Shown here: in pieces, positions 44,229 through 52,884 of the stretch | How positions within the stretch are numbered: the first letter of the stretch is position 1 | Layout: every line of letters begins with the position of its first letter | NCBI RefSeq assembly: GCF_011751075.1 | Contig: NZ_JAALLN010000009.1 | Location: forward strand, 186,001-250,000 | Origin: Flavobacterium poyangense | GTDB lineage: Bacteria > Bacteroidota > Bacteroidia > Flavobacteriales > Flavobacteriaceae | Length of the DNA stretch: 64,000 nt | Direction of reading: 5' to 3' | Notes under the pieces: model-generated | Seen by the model: the letters and a program-made list of their open reading frames with translations, nothing else | Told to the model about the DNA's origin: nothing | Databases searched by the model: none | Translations under genes and position numbers: made by a program

Positions 44229-44317
44229 GCTTTATTCGGTCAATCGTTTATTTGAATCCGCTTTTATTTGGTAAATGGTTTGATTTTGGACTTTTACGGT
44301 CTATTTTTTGAAAGCTT

Positions 44318-44373
44318 CTAAGTTTCTAAGTTTCTAAGTTTCTGAGTTTCTAAGTTTCTGAGTTTCTGAGTTT
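44318..44373. repeat. 8-bp tandem repeat (CTRAGTTT)n
   Basis: Seven units: CTAAGTTT three times, CTGAGTTT, CTAAGTTT, and CTGAGTTT twice, running into a T-tract. The sequence TTAGAAACTCAG further right pairs with it. Confidence 0.85.
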
Positions 44374-44460
44374 TTTTATTTTTTAAATTTTTGATGGTGT
44401 GCTCTTTTAAAGAAAAGCTTAGACCCTTAGAAACTCAGACCCTTAGCCACTAACTTAAAA

Positions 44461-45498
44461 TTACACATTTTCGTTGTTGGCTTTAATAAAATCGGTTATC
44501 AGATATCCGATTAGTTTTCCGATTAAGTGATTGTTTGGAGATTGGTCTAAGTCCGGTGCTCCTTCGCAGATATGCAAATAAGTAGCATTTTTATGTTCTC
44601 CGAAAAAGGAAATAAACTGACGCAATTCTTCTATTGAAAATCCGCTGATAGTCATGGCACTGCTGGCGATGTTTGGTATGGCATCCAGATCAATTTCAAT
44701 TCCGAACGGATCCGATTTTACAAAATCCAAAGCATAAATCATCTCTTTGTTGAATTCTTTTTCTTTTCGGATGTTTACGCTGTCATACGTATTGTAGCGG
44801 ACACGATCCTCTATTTTTTTGATGATATCAAGAACGCTTTTTGAAGTGTAGTTTTCGTGTAATCCAAAAATAAAATACTTTTTCAGGAAGCCTTCCTCGT
44901 AGGCGTAAGAGAACCCGTTTCCACTGTGGCGACCTTCCAGAATTCTAAAATCAGAATGCGCATCAAAATTAATGGCGTTTACAGGTTTTCCTTTGGCTAA
45001 AGCAGAACCTTTTATGTTTCCATAAGCATTATTATGGCCTCCGCCTATAATAATTGGTACTTTTCCGGCTTTGACGATATTAAAAATAATGTGGGAAACT
45101 TCTTTGTCAATTTTTTCGACCAGCTGACTTAATTTCGACCGATCATCAATATCATTAAAATCAAGATTTTCTACCTGACGCATTTCCTCGATAACATTGA
45201 TTTGCCCCAGAACAATAATCTGGCTGCCTTTTGCGAAACGATTGTGCTGGATATTGGCGATGCTTTTTATAGCAGATTCCCATGCCGATGCTGCGCCGGG
45301 TCTGCCATAGTTGGCACGGATGCCTATATCTTCCGGAATTCCCAAAAGGACATATTTAGCTTCGCTTTCTTTCAGAAAATTGATTTTATCAGCGCCCTTA
45401 GGAATGATAATCATTTTTTCTCCAAATTTGATTTCACCACTTCTGTGATTGGTGACTTTCGCTAAATCGTTTATTGTAAATGGTATTAATTTCTCCAT
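44461..45498 (-). CDS. hutG: Formimidoylglutamase-like arginase-family hydrolase
   Basis: A 345-residue protein of the arginase/agmatinase/HutG family. Metal-binding motifs are GGGHNNAYGN (His), NFDAHSDFR (Asp-Ala-His-x-Asp) and EIDLDA (Asp-x-Asp). In Bacteroidota this group serves as formimidoylglutamase, which releases formamide from N-formimino-glutamate, last step of histidine breakdown. The imidazolonepropionase gene lies 1.2 kb away, supporting this role, but arginase-like substrates are not excluded. A long N-terminal segment before the fold is unusual. Confidence 0.75.
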   Translation of the reverse strand: MEKLIPFTINDLAKVTNHRSGEIKFGEKMIIIPKGADKINFLKESEAKYVLLGIPEDIGIRANYGRPGAASAWESAIKSIANIQHNRFAKGSQIIVLGQINVIEEMRQVENLDFNDIDDRSKLSQLVEKIDKEVSHIIFNIVKAGKVPIIIGGGHNNAYGNIKGSALAKGKPVNAINFDAHSDFRILEGRHSGNGFSYAYEEGFLKKYFIFGLHENYTSKSVLDIIKKIEDRVRYNTYDSVNIRKEKEFNKEMIYALDFVKSDPFGIEIDLDAIPNIASSAMTISGFSIEELRQFISFFGEHKNATYLHICEGAPDLDQSPNNHLIGKLIGYLITDFIKANNENV

Positions 45499-45595
45499 AA
45501 AAAAAAATATTGTCCAAAAATAATATAATTGTAGTAACTTACGTTATTACGATATATTAATTCTTAAATTTGTTTTTAAAGAAAATTATTTAAAT

Positions 45596-46474
45596 ATGGA
45601 AAACCCAAAGAACAACAACTCAAGTCTAAAGGCGGTAATCGCAGTTTTAGCAGTCCTACTGATTGGTAGCTTAGTGTATATTTTTAAATTGTCTTCTGAT
45701 ACAGAAGTAGTTAAAACAGAACTTACGACTACTTTGACAGAGAAAGAATCTGTTATGAAAGATTTGCAGGAATTGAAAGCTACCTATGACGCGGCAATTG
45801 CAGAAAATACTTCGATGTCTGACGAGTTGATTCAGGAAAGAGACAAAGTAGTGGCTTTGATGGATGATTTAAATAAATCTAAAGGAGATGTATCTAAATA
45901 TAGAAATCAAGTGCAAGGGATGCAGGCTAAAATGAAGACTTTAGTTGCTGAGAACGACGAATTGAAAAAACAAAACACAGTTTTGACAGTTCAGAGAGAT
46001 AGTACTATTGTAGTTTTAGGTGAATCAAAAAAGTTCAATGAAGTATTGGTTGGTCAGAATGAAGAGCTGTCTAAAACAGTTGAAAGAGGTTCTAAGTTAT
46101 CAGTTCTGAATACAAAAACAGCGGCTTACAAATTAAGAAGCTCTGGTAAACAAATTGAAACAGATAAAGCAAGCCGTGCTGATGTCTTGAAAGTTAGTTT
46201 TACTATCGCTGAGAACCAAATTGCAAAATCAGGTGATAAAACCTATTATGTACAGGTTATCGACAGTAAAAACAACGTTTTAGGTGACAAGAAAACAGAA
46301 AGTTTTGGTGATAAATCGTTGACTTACAGTTTTAAAACAACTGTTCAATATGAGAACAAAACTGTAAATGTTGTAGAAGATTTGCCAGGTAAGAATTTTG
46401 AAAAAGGAACTTATTTTATCAATGTTTTTGATAATGATGAATTGGTTTCTAAAACAAGTTTTAGCTTGAGATAA
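45596..46474 (+). CDS. Coiled-coil membrane-anchored protein
   Basis: A 292-residue protein. An N-terminal membrane segment (VIAVLAVLLIGSLVYIFKL) precedes a long coiled coil (about 35-160) with heptad spacing of Leu and Val, then a small C-terminal beta-rich domain (about 180-292). It probably projects from the inner membrane into the periplasm. No family with known function is recognised. A TAAATTTG -7-like box lies at 45565-45572. Divergent to hutG. Confidence 0.7.
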   Translation: MENPKNNNSSLKAVIAVLAVLLIGSLVYIFKLSSDTEVVKTELTTTLTEKESVMKDLQELKATYDAAIAENTSMSDELIQERDKVVALMDDLNKSKGDVSKYRNQVQGMQAKMKTLVAENDELKKQNTVLTVQRDSTIVVLGESKKFNEVLVGQNEELSKTVERGSKLSVLNTKTAAYKLRSSGKQIETDKASRADVLKVSFTIAENQIAKSGDKTYYVQVIDSKNNVLGDKKTESFGDKSLTYSFKTTVQYENKTVNVVEDLPGKNFEKGTYFINVFDNDELVSKTSFSLR

Positions 46475-46503
46475 TATGATTCAATTTATTGAATTGTTGT
46501 AAT

Positions 46504-46540
46504 AAAAAAGGTCTGTGAAATTTTTCACAGACCTTTTTTT
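46504..46540 (+). terminator. Rho-independent terminator
   Basis: AAAAAAGGTCTGTGAAA and the inverse TTTCACAGACCTTTTTT form a very stable stem, 30 bases after the coiled-coil gene stop. Confidence 0.9.
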
Positions 46541-46583
46541 ATGAATTACTTTAATACCTGAGTATTATCGAATCAGAGAATAA

Positions 46584-46721
46584 ATCCTTTAAATCAGTGC
46601 AATCTGTGGCAGTTTTTTTATTTTGCCACAGATTTCACAGATTGAAATTATTACTTTTTTAGTTTGAATTTGATTGTTGTCAGGTGACGCCAATAGAAGA
46701 ATAATCGAGTTCAGTTTAAAC
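46584..46721 (+). repeat. Dispersed repeat family B, copy 2
   Basis: TTTAAATCAGTGCAATCTGTGGCAG, T-run, TTTGCCACAGATTTCACAG, then AATAGAAGAATAATCGAGTTCAGTTTAAAC. It matches 6598-6819 at both ends but lacks about 80 central bases. The end overlaps the hutI stop codon. Confidence 0.6.
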
Positions 46722-47954
46722 TAAAATTTTGCCATCTATAAATACGCTTTCGATTAAGTTGCTTCCAAAAGCATATGGAATTTGATAGTAAGACGAAATC
46801 GGTTTTGTGAGGATTAAATTGGCTTTTTTACCTTTTGTAATACTTCCGTGGCTTTCTGATAACCCCATCGCATAAGCACCGTTTATAGTCGCAGCGTTGA
46901 TAGCTTCCTCGGGAGTCATCTTCATTTTGATGCAGGCTGTAGCCACAACAAAATTCATGTTTCCGGATGGAGTAGAGCCCGGGTTAAAATCGGTAGCCAA
47001 AGCTAACGGCAAACCAGCTTTTATCATTTCACGTGCCGGCGTATATGGGATACTTAGGAAGTAAGAACAGGATGGTAAAGCTACAGGCATTGTTTCGGTG
47101 TCTTTTAAGGCTTCAATGTCTTCCGGGTTCATAATTTCAAGATGATCAACAGATAGGGCTTTAAATTTGACTCCGGCCTGAATTCCGCCTATAGAATTAA
47201 ATTGATTTACATGTATTTTCGGAACTAAACCGTGTTGTATTCCGGCTTCCATGATTTTTTCCGTTTCTTCAACAGAAAAATAACCTGTTTCGCAGAAAAT
47301 ATCAACATAATCAGCCAGTTTGTTTTGTGCAATTTGCGGTAACATCTGAGTGATGATTTCCTCAATATAACCTGCTTTGTTCTCCTTGTAATGTAACGGG
47401 AAGGCATGAGCGCCCAGAAAAGTAGATTTTATGGTAATAGGATACGTTTCTGCCAGTTTTTTTATAACGCGAAGCATTTTTAATTCGCCTTCAATTGTTA
47501 AACCATATCCTGATTTGATCTCTACAGCTCCGGTTCCCAAATGCATTACTTCTTCAAGACGAATTTTAGATTGGTTGTAGATTTCTTCTTCCGTAGTTTC
47601 GTTAAGTTTTTTGGCAGAATTTAAAATTCCGCCCCCGCGATTTGCGATCTCTTCATATGAGAACCCATTGATTCGGTCTACAAATTCCTGCTCACGGTTG
47701 CCTGCGTACACAATATGTGTGTGGCTGTCGCACCAGGAAGGTAAAACGATTCGTCCCGTTGCGTCAATAATTTTGTCAGCTTTGATTTTAGGGAGTGCGC
47801 TCATCTCTCCAAAATCAGTGATTAAGCCATACTCTAAAATCAAAAAAGCATTTTTGATTGTGGGAAGAACAGCCATCTCTGCTCCGGATACTTTTGTAAT
47901 TGAAGTTTCACGAACCTGAAGCAGTTCTTTTATGTTGGTAATTAATGTGATCAT
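46716..47954 (-). CDS. hutI: Imidazolonepropionase
   Basis: A 412-residue amidohydrolase with the zinc motif SHTHIVYAG, the EIKSGYG substrate loop, HVNQFN, VDHLE and the C-terminal ATDFNPGSTPSGNM that marks HutI. It opens the imidazolone ring to N-formimino-glutamate, the third step of histidine degradation. Six bases separate it from the glutaminyl cyclase gene upstream, so the two share a transcript. Confidence 0.96.
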   Translation of the reverse strand: MITLITNIKELLQVRETSITKVSGAEMAVLPTIKNAFLILEYGLITDFGEMSALPKIKADKIIDATGRIVLPSWCDSHTHIVYAGNREQEFVDRINGFSYEEIANRGGGILNSAKKLNETTEEEIYNQSKIRLEEVMHLGTGAVEIKSGYGLTIEGELKMLRVIKKLAETYPITIKSTFLGAHAFPLHYKENKAGYIEEIITQMLPQIAQNKLADYVDIFCETGYFSVEETEKIMEAGIQHGLVPKIHVNQFNSIGGIQAGVKFKALSVDHLEIMNPEDIEALKDTETMPVALPSCSYFLSIPYTPAREMIKAGLPLALATDFNPGSTPSGNMNFVVATACIKMKMTPEEAINAATINGAYAMGLSESHGSITKGKKANLILTKPISSYYQIPYAFGSNLIESVFIDGKILV

Positions 47955-47960
47955 TTGTTT

Positions 47961-49010
47961 TTATTCTGTAACTGTTATTTCGAACATTTTATTCCAATTT
48001 TTACCTGTTACAAAAATGGTTTTTGTTGCAGGATTATACGCGATACCATTTAAAACATCGTCAGGTGTTACGCTTAGTGATTTACGAAGGTTTGACATGT
48101 TCAGGATGCCTTCAACTGCACCTGTCGCAGGGTCCACAACGGCAATGGCATCTTTTTGAAAGACATTTACATAGAATTTTCCGTTGATTAGCTCCAATTC
48201 GTTAATCGCTTTAATTTTAGAAGTTCCGGAGTATACATTGATGTAATCGATCATTTTTTGCGTCGAAGGGTCCATCTTCCAGATTTTTTCAGTTCCATCC
48301 GATTGGTAAATGTATTTTCCATCATTTGTCATTCCCCAGCCTTCAATTTCTTTGTCGTATTTAAAGGTTTTTTCGAGTTTTAAAGTTTTGGCATCATAGA
48401 TAAAACCGGTTTTTTCCTGCCAGGTCAATTGAAATAATTTTCCGTTAACAAAAGTGATTCCTTCACCAAAATATTGATTCGGAAGATCAACTTGTTTGAT
48501 TACTTTTCCGGTTTTATAATCTAACGCTCTAAAGTAAGATTCTCCTTTTTGTCCGGTACTTTCATATAAGGTTCCGTCATGAAACTCTAAACCTTCGGTA
48601 AAAGCGGCTGTATCGTGCGGATAGGTATTTATGATTTTATAATTTAGTGCTTTTGGCTCAACATGAGAAACCATTTCGATTCTTTTAGTCGCGTCCGAAG
48701 AATCTCCACCAAAATAAACGGTAGCTTTTAAGTACTGATACCCTAATTTTTGATCTTTTAATTCAAATTTGAATTTCCCGGCACTTTTAGTGCTTCCCAC
48801 TTTTTTGTCGTTTACAAAGTAAACAGTGCTATCAATTTCTTTGGAATTTGGGTTTAAAATTGCAATCGAAACCGCTTCTTTTGAGGTAAAATGGGCTGGA
48901 AAAGCAGAATCATCAATAGTAAATAAAGAATTTTCACTTTTTTTTGTGCCCTTACAACCAATTAGTGTTGTTCCTAATAAAATGACAGCTAGGAAGTTAT
49001 ATTTTTTCAT
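47961..49010 (-). CDS. Glutaminyl-peptide cyclotransferase (Glu_cyclase_2)
   Basis: A 349-residue lipoprotein (lipobox LIGC, Cys19). A beta-propeller fold typical of bacterial and plant glutaminyl cyclases fills residues about 115-345: HDTAAFTEGLEF, YFGEGITFVNGKLFQLTWQ and INELELINGKFYVN. It converts N-terminal Gln to pyroglutamate on exported proteins. In Bacteroidota, signal peptidase cleavage often leaves Gln at the N-terminus, as many leaders in this window end in SQ or AQ, so the substrates are many. It is upstream of hutI in one operon. Confidence 0.88.
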   Translation of the reverse strand: MKKYNFLAVILLGTTLIGCKGTKKSENSLFTIDDSAFPAHFTSKEAVSIAILNPNSKEIDSTVYFVNDKKVGSTKSAGKFKFELKDQKLGYQYLKATVYFGGDSSDATKRIEMVSHVEPKALNYKIINTYPHDTAAFTEGLEFHDGTLYESTGQKGESYFRALDYKTGKVIKQVDLPNQYFGEGITFVNGKLFQLTWQEKTGFIYDAKTLKLEKTFKYDKEIEGWGMTNDGKYIYQSDGTEKIWKMDPSTQKMIDYINVYSGTSKIKAINELELINGKFYVNVFQKDAIAVVDPATGAVEGILNMSNLRKSLSVTPDDVLNGIAYNPATKTIFVTGKNWNKMFEITVTE

Positions 49011-49065
49011 AGTTTAAAATTTGAATAAGCCAATATACGACGATAATTTTATAGCAACAAAGCTC

Positions 49066-49095
49066 TTGCAAAAATATAAAAAGATTGTATATTTG
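49066..49095 (+). promoter_or_regulatory. Promoter of SRP RNA
   Basis: TTG (49066-49068) and a perfect TAnnTTTG box (TATATTTG, 49088-49095) are 19 bases apart, the favoured Flavobacterium/Bacteroides spacing. The start of transcription would be near 49100, exactly where the SRP RNA stem begins. Confidence 0.85.
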
Positions 49096-49099
49096 CACC

Positions 49100-49192
49100 G
49101 GCAAGTCCTACACGACCAGCTCCTGCAGACTCCCCCAGGATGGGAACATAGCAAGGGTACGCGGTTGAGCGGTGCGATGTAGGTCGCTTGCC
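49100..49192 (+). ncRNA. ffs: Signal recognition particle RNA, small type
   Basis: About 93 bases. The ends GGCAAG/CTTGCC and CTACA/TGTAG pair to close the rod. The conserved apical region with CAGGATGGGAACATAGCAAGG corresponds to the GGAAG...AGCA domain that binds Ffh. A T-run after CTTGCCA ends the transcript. It guides signal-peptide-bearing ribosomes to the membrane together with Ffh. The Flavobacterium RNA is this short form. Confidence 0.92.
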
Positions 49193-49469
49193 ATTTTTTA
49201 TTTTATCGCGTTTCTTTTTTTAGAATTAATTCAAAAGTAGTCTTCCTTATGGAGGATTTTTTTATTTTTGGACGTTTCGAACTGGAAGGGAATTTGTGAG
49301 ATGTGAGTTGTGAGATGTTTTAGTGAAATGGGATCAGCACGGAAATTTTTGAAGCGATAAGAATTTTGACAAGTTTTGTGTTTGTTTAACCGCAAAGGAC
49401 GCAATGGTTTACGCAAAGTTCGCTAAGATTAATTTTAAATAATGCTTTGCGAACTCCTATGTTTGCAGT

Positions 49470-49560
49470 GAAATTTTTTCACTCAGATTTATTCAGATTG
49501 TTTTTATCTGAGCACAAAACAAATATCGGCTTAATCTGCAAAATCTGCGTGCAAAAGACT
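49470..49560 (+). repeat. Dispersed hairpin repeat family A, third copy
   Basis: CACTCAGATTTATTCAGATTG at 49480, followed 60 bases later by TTAATCTGCAAAATCTGCGTG (to 49551). Flanking GCGAACTCC and CTTAGCGGAC also match the 159-bp units at 2672-3500. Confidence 0.7.
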
Positions 49561-49735
49561 TTGCTTTGTGTTAATACTTAGCGGACTTCTTTGCGATAAA
49601 CGGAAGCAAAAATCCTTGCGCTCTTTGCGGTTAAAGCAAACAATACATTTAAAAAGAACAAAAAAGTAAATAACTTTTTACATTTTACTAAATAACATTT
49701 TACTGAATAACAGTTAACCCATTATAATCTAAGCA

Positions 49736-50539
49736 ATGAGCAAAGTCGTTTTAATTACCGGAGGATCATCAGGGATCGGAAAATCTATAGGGGAGTTTTT
49801 GCACCATAAAGGTTTTGTGGTTTACGGAACCAGCAGAAATCCCGAAAAAGTAGTAAATTCTATTTTTCCTCTTATGGCTTTAGATGTTCGGGATGTAACC
49901 TCTATAAAAAGCGCGGTAAGTGCTATTATTGCAACCACCGGACGTTTAGATGTTGTAATTAATAATGCCGGAGTTGGTATTACGGGGCCTTTAGAAGAAA
50001 TTCCGATGGACGAGATTAAGAACAATTTCGAAACTAATTTTTTTGGACCGATTGAAGTTATGAAAGCTGCTTTGCCACAAATGCGCGAGCAAAAATCAGG
50101 ACTGATAATCAATATTACTTCTATTGCAGGTTATATGGGATTGCCTTACAGAAGTGTTTACTCTGCTTCAAAAGGAGCTTTAGAACTTATTACTGAAGCA
50201 TTACGTATGGAAGTAAAATCTTTTGGGATCAATATCACAAATGTTGCGCCGGGTGATTTTGCTACCAATATCGCTGCGGGGCGTTATCACGCACCTGTAA
50301 TTTCAGGATCTGCTTATGAAAAAGTATATGGAGAAACGCTTTCTACAATGAATGAACATGTGGATGCAGGAAGTAATCCTAACGAAATGGCAGAAGCTAT
50401 TTATAAAATAATAGAGACTAAGAAACCTAAAGTACATTACAAAGTGGGAGTCTTTATGCAGAAATTTTCGATTGTATTAAAAAGAATTCTTCCTGATACA
50501 GTTTATGAAAAGATGTTAATGAATCATTATAAGTTGTAA
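49736..50539 (+). CDS. SDR-family oxidoreductase
   Basis: A 267-residue short-chain dehydrogenase of the classical type. NAD(P) motif TGGSSGIGKSIG lies at residues 7-18, NNAGVGI near 80, and the catalytic Ser-Tyr-Lys is in SVYSASKGALE (Tyr and Lys four apart). An Arg after the first beta strand suggests NADP. Substrate cannot be read from the motifs. It is a single gene. Confidence 0.88.
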   Translation: MSKVVLITGGSSGIGKSIGEFLHHKGFVVYGTSRNPEKVVNSIFPLMALDVRDVTSIKSAVSAIIATTGRLDVVINNAGVGITGPLEEIPMDEIKNNFETNFFGPIEVMKAALPQMREQKSGLIINITSIAGYMGLPYRSVYSASKGALELITEALRMEVKSFGINITNVAPGDFATNIAAGRYHAPVISGSAYEKVYGETLSTMNEHVDAGSNPNEMAEAIYKIIETKKPKVHYKVGVFMQKFSIVLKRILPDTVYEKMLMNHYKL

Positions 50540-50862
50540 TTTATAGTTTGATGCATTCTTTGAAGCTTAGTATGATTTCAAATGTTGTTGCTTTATTGTA
50601 TTCTAAAGAGGATTTTAGTTTGCAGAGGTAAAATGGAATCAAAATTCAATTGCCTCCAACTTTAGGTAGGGATTATGGATTTTAAGAGCAGAGAAAGACT
50701 TTAGCCGAAAACAGTACTTTTTTGGCTAAAGCCTTTTTGGTTTTGTTTTATGATTATCTCCGGCTAAAGCTGGAGGCAATTGAAGAATCAAATATTTCGA
50801 TTGTAATATTTTCCGATTTTTGGTTTTTACACTTGTTTGTCCTTAGTTATGAAAGGACTGGA
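50540..50862. other. Gap with a family D element
   Basis: The 323-base gap holds one 140-base palindromic element (50645-50784) and otherwise AT-rich sequence with no signals. A 66-codon frame across the element (50722-50922) has no protein-like character and overlaps the next gene in antisense. Confidence 0.5.
50645..50784. repeat. MITE-like element, family D
   Basis: Ends TTCAATTGCCTCCAACTTTA and, inverted, CTAAAGCTGGAGGCAATTGA match over 21 bases with one change. Inside, CTTTAGCC and GGCTAAAG form a second hairpin at about 50700-50733. The whole is 140 bases, non-coding, and a nested palindrome. No other copy in this window. Confidence 0.8.
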
Positions 50863-51378
50863 TTATTTAGTATTTACTTTAAAGATCATTCGATCACTGG
50901 GCTTCCAAACATAATCTTCTGAGCAAATATACCCCCTTAACCAAAGTATACCATCATTATTTCTGATATAAAAACCTTTTGGGAAAGTATCATTTTTACT
51001 AAGTGGCTTTGAGAAAAAGGTTATAGATCCGGGTGGGGCTTGATTTGATTTTTTTTCTTCAGACTCTAATTGGTCTTTAAATAGTAATCTGGCATAAATT
51101 GCAATTTCTAAGGGGCAATACGATAGGTTCAATGTTTTGATGCACTTTTTTATATCTTCAAAATTCCCTCCTTTTTTAAGGCCTATCTCCGCTATTGATA
51201 ATTCTGTCAGACTGACTTCATAACTTGAAAGGGATGGCTCAAATAAGTCGCTTTCGAATATTTGATGAGCATATTCATTAAGTCCAATTTGTGACTGTTT
51301 TAATTTTTGAAGTAATTGCTCTTTGTTTAGTCCTTCGCTTTTTATAGTAGAGGTTGTATTGTTATTAGTCATACCCAT
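50863..51378 (-). CDS. Protein of unknown function
   Basis: A 171-residue hydrophilic protein with no signal peptide. An N-terminal Asn/Thr-rich stretch (MGMTNNNTTSTIKS), then helical sequence (LNKEQLLQKLKQ), and a C-terminal FPKGFYIRNNDGILWLRGYI segment with aromatic residues. Met 3 could be the real start. No family recognised. Codon use resembles neighbours. Protein-like composition and a clean stop make it likely real. Confidence 0.6.
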   Translation of the reverse strand: MGMTNNNTTSTIKSEGLNKEQLLQKLKQSQIGLNEYAHQIFESDLFEPSLSSYEVSLTELSIAEIGLKKGGNFEDIKKCIKTLNLSYCPLEIAIYARLLFKDQLESEEKKSNQAPPGSITFFSKPLSKNDTFPKGFYIRNNDGILWLRGYICSEDYVWKPSDRMIFKVNTK

Positions 51379-51741
51379 TTTGATGCTATTGTTTCTTTGA
51401 AGGTCTTTTTTAACTGTAAAGATAAAATTATTAGGATTAATTGGATTCAGTTGTTTGGCGAAGCCTCTACAAATCTGGTTTTATTTTGAATTAAAAATAT
51501 AAACCTTTACTTTTACCAAAGTAATTATCGGACTAGAGTCAATTGATTTTGCTGTAGTCATGATTTGCAATTATTTGTTGTAATTTTAGAGCAATCTATA
51601 AGTAAAACAGAAAGAATAGGCTGTATGAAGGATTAGGACTTTGGTTGAATTTATAAAAGTTGCCAATAGCGGATTTTCGGAATGCCTTTTTTAGAAATGG
51701 GATCATACCCAAATAGAGAACACAATTAAATTTAAATAAAT
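51379..51741. other. Intergenic region, nothing recognised
   Basis: Between divergent genes and 363 bases long; it must hold two promoters. It is AT-rich, with no long repeat, hairpin or coding frame that I could support. Confidence 0.4.
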
Positions 51742-52398
51742 ATGAAATTTTTTATCGATACAGCTAATTTAGCTCAGATTAAAGAAGCACAGGCTTTGGG
51801 AGTTTTGGATGGTGTAACTACAAATCCGTCATTGATGGCGAAAGAAGGGATTACCGGAAAAAATAATATTTTGAAACACTACGTTGATATTTGCAACCTT
51901 GTTGAAGGTGACGTAAGTGCTGAAGTAAATGCACTTGATTTTGACGGAATGATCAAAGAAGGTGAGGAGTTGGCAGAATTGCACGATCAGATCGTGGTGA
52001 AATTACCAATGACAAAAGAAGGTGTTATGGCTGCAAAATATTTCTCTGATAAAGGAATTAAAACAAATGTTACTTTGGTGTTTTCTGCCGGACAGGCTTT
52101 ATTGGCTGCTAAAGCTGGAGCAACTTATGTGTCGCCGTTTATTGGTCGTTTAGATGATGTTTCTACAGATGGTTTGAATCTTATCGAAGAGATCAGAGAA
52201 ATCTATGACAATTATGGATATGAAACTCAAATTTTAGCTGCTTCTGTACGTCACACGATGCATATTGTGAATTGTGCTAAAATTGGCGCAGATGTTATGA
52301 CAGGACCACTTTCTGCAATCTCTGGTTTATTAAAACATCCATTAACTGATATTGGATTGGCGCAGTTTGTTGCTGATTTTGAGAAAGGAAATAAATAA
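51742..52398 (+). CDS. fsa: Fructose-6-phosphate aldolase/transaldolase
   Basis: A 218-residue enzyme of the short transaldolase group, without the extended helices of classical transaldolase. MKFFIDTANLAQI, GVTTNPSLMAKEG, IVVKLPMTKEG (Schiff-base Lys) and TNVTLVFSAGQALLAAKAGA are typical, as is the YVSPFIGRLDD segment. Members act either as transaldolase or as fructose-6-phosphate aldolase; the sequence alone does not tell which. It links glycolysis to pentose phosphates. Confidence 0.92.
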   Translation: MKFFIDTANLAQIKEAQALGVLDGVTTNPSLMAKEGITGKNNILKHYVDICNLVEGDVSAEVNALDFDGMIKEGEELAELHDQIVVKLPMTKEGVMAAKYFSDKGIKTNVTLVFSAGQALLAAKAGATYVSPFIGRLDDVSTDGLNLIEEIREIYDNYGYETQILAASVRHTMHIVNCAKIGADVMTGPLSAISGLLKHPLTDIGLAQFVADFEKGNK

Positions 52399-52418
52399 GA
52401 ATCAATTCTTTATAGTTT

Positions 52419-52450
52419 AAAATCGCCTCTTTTTTAGGGGGCGATTTTTT
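52419..52450 (+). terminator. Rho-independent terminator after fsa
   Basis: AATCGCC pairs with GGCGATT, followed by a run of T, 21 bases after the fsa stop. Confidence 0.85.
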
Positions 52451-52744
52451 TATTTTTATTGGCCTCAGATTGGGGTTAATATGACATTCTTCGAATCATT
52501 ACAATAGGTAAAACTGGTCTTTCTGTCTCTTTTTTTCTTATCTGTATTTATGATCTCTAAAAACCATGTATTCGCCTTTGATTTTACTTAGGACTGGTTT
52601 TGAGCATAGCCATTTGGAATTTCTTTTATTAGATGGAGAGTTTTGATCCCTTTAAATTCTTATATATGTGTAGTTTCAGTCACTAAAGTATTGAATTTAA
52701 ATTTAGTAGCTCAAAAAATAAAGCCAATAAGTTTTAAAAAATTA

Positions 52745-52774
52745 TTTGGCATTAATTATTTTTACCTATATTTG
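52745..52774 (+). promoter_or_regulatory. Flavobacterial-type promoter
   Basis: TTTG (52745-52748) and a perfect TATATTTG (52767-52774) are 18 bases apart. Transcription would begin near 52780, leaving a leader of about 105 bases before the ATG at 52885. Confidence 0.75.
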
Positions 52775-52884
52775 TAAGAATAAAAATACTAAAATATGTG
52801 ATTTTGTAAGTTTAGTATTTAATTATAATAGTTTTAAAAATGTTGTTATTTGAATTTATGATTATTAATTAAAAACTTTTAGCT

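Larger units (their letters stand above)
44177..44460. other. Repeat-containing gap upstream of helicase
   Basis: Besides the 8-base repeat at 44318-44373, it has CTTAGACCCTTAGAAACTCAG at 44417-44437, whose arms are inverse to the repeat, so the region can fold. The helicase promoter lies near the right of 44177. No coding signal is visible. Confidence 0.5.
49011..49735. other. Region with SRP RNA and family A repeat
   Basis: Holds the SRP RNA with its promoter (49066-49192), a degenerate GAGATGTGAG tract near 49295, and a family A copy (49470-49560). The SDR gene promoter must lie within the last 100 bases. No coding signal. Confidence 0.7.
52399..52884. other. Gap with terminator and promoter
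   Basis: 486 bases. A terminator (52419-52450) follows fsa; a good promoter (52745-52774) precedes the next gene. The middle 52460-52740 is AT-rich, with no coding frame or repeat that I could support. Confidence 0.6.

Noticed and set aside
49231..49416. 61-codon minus-strand frame
   Set aside because: Lies in a simple GAGATGTGAG tract and the family A flank; composition follows the repeat.
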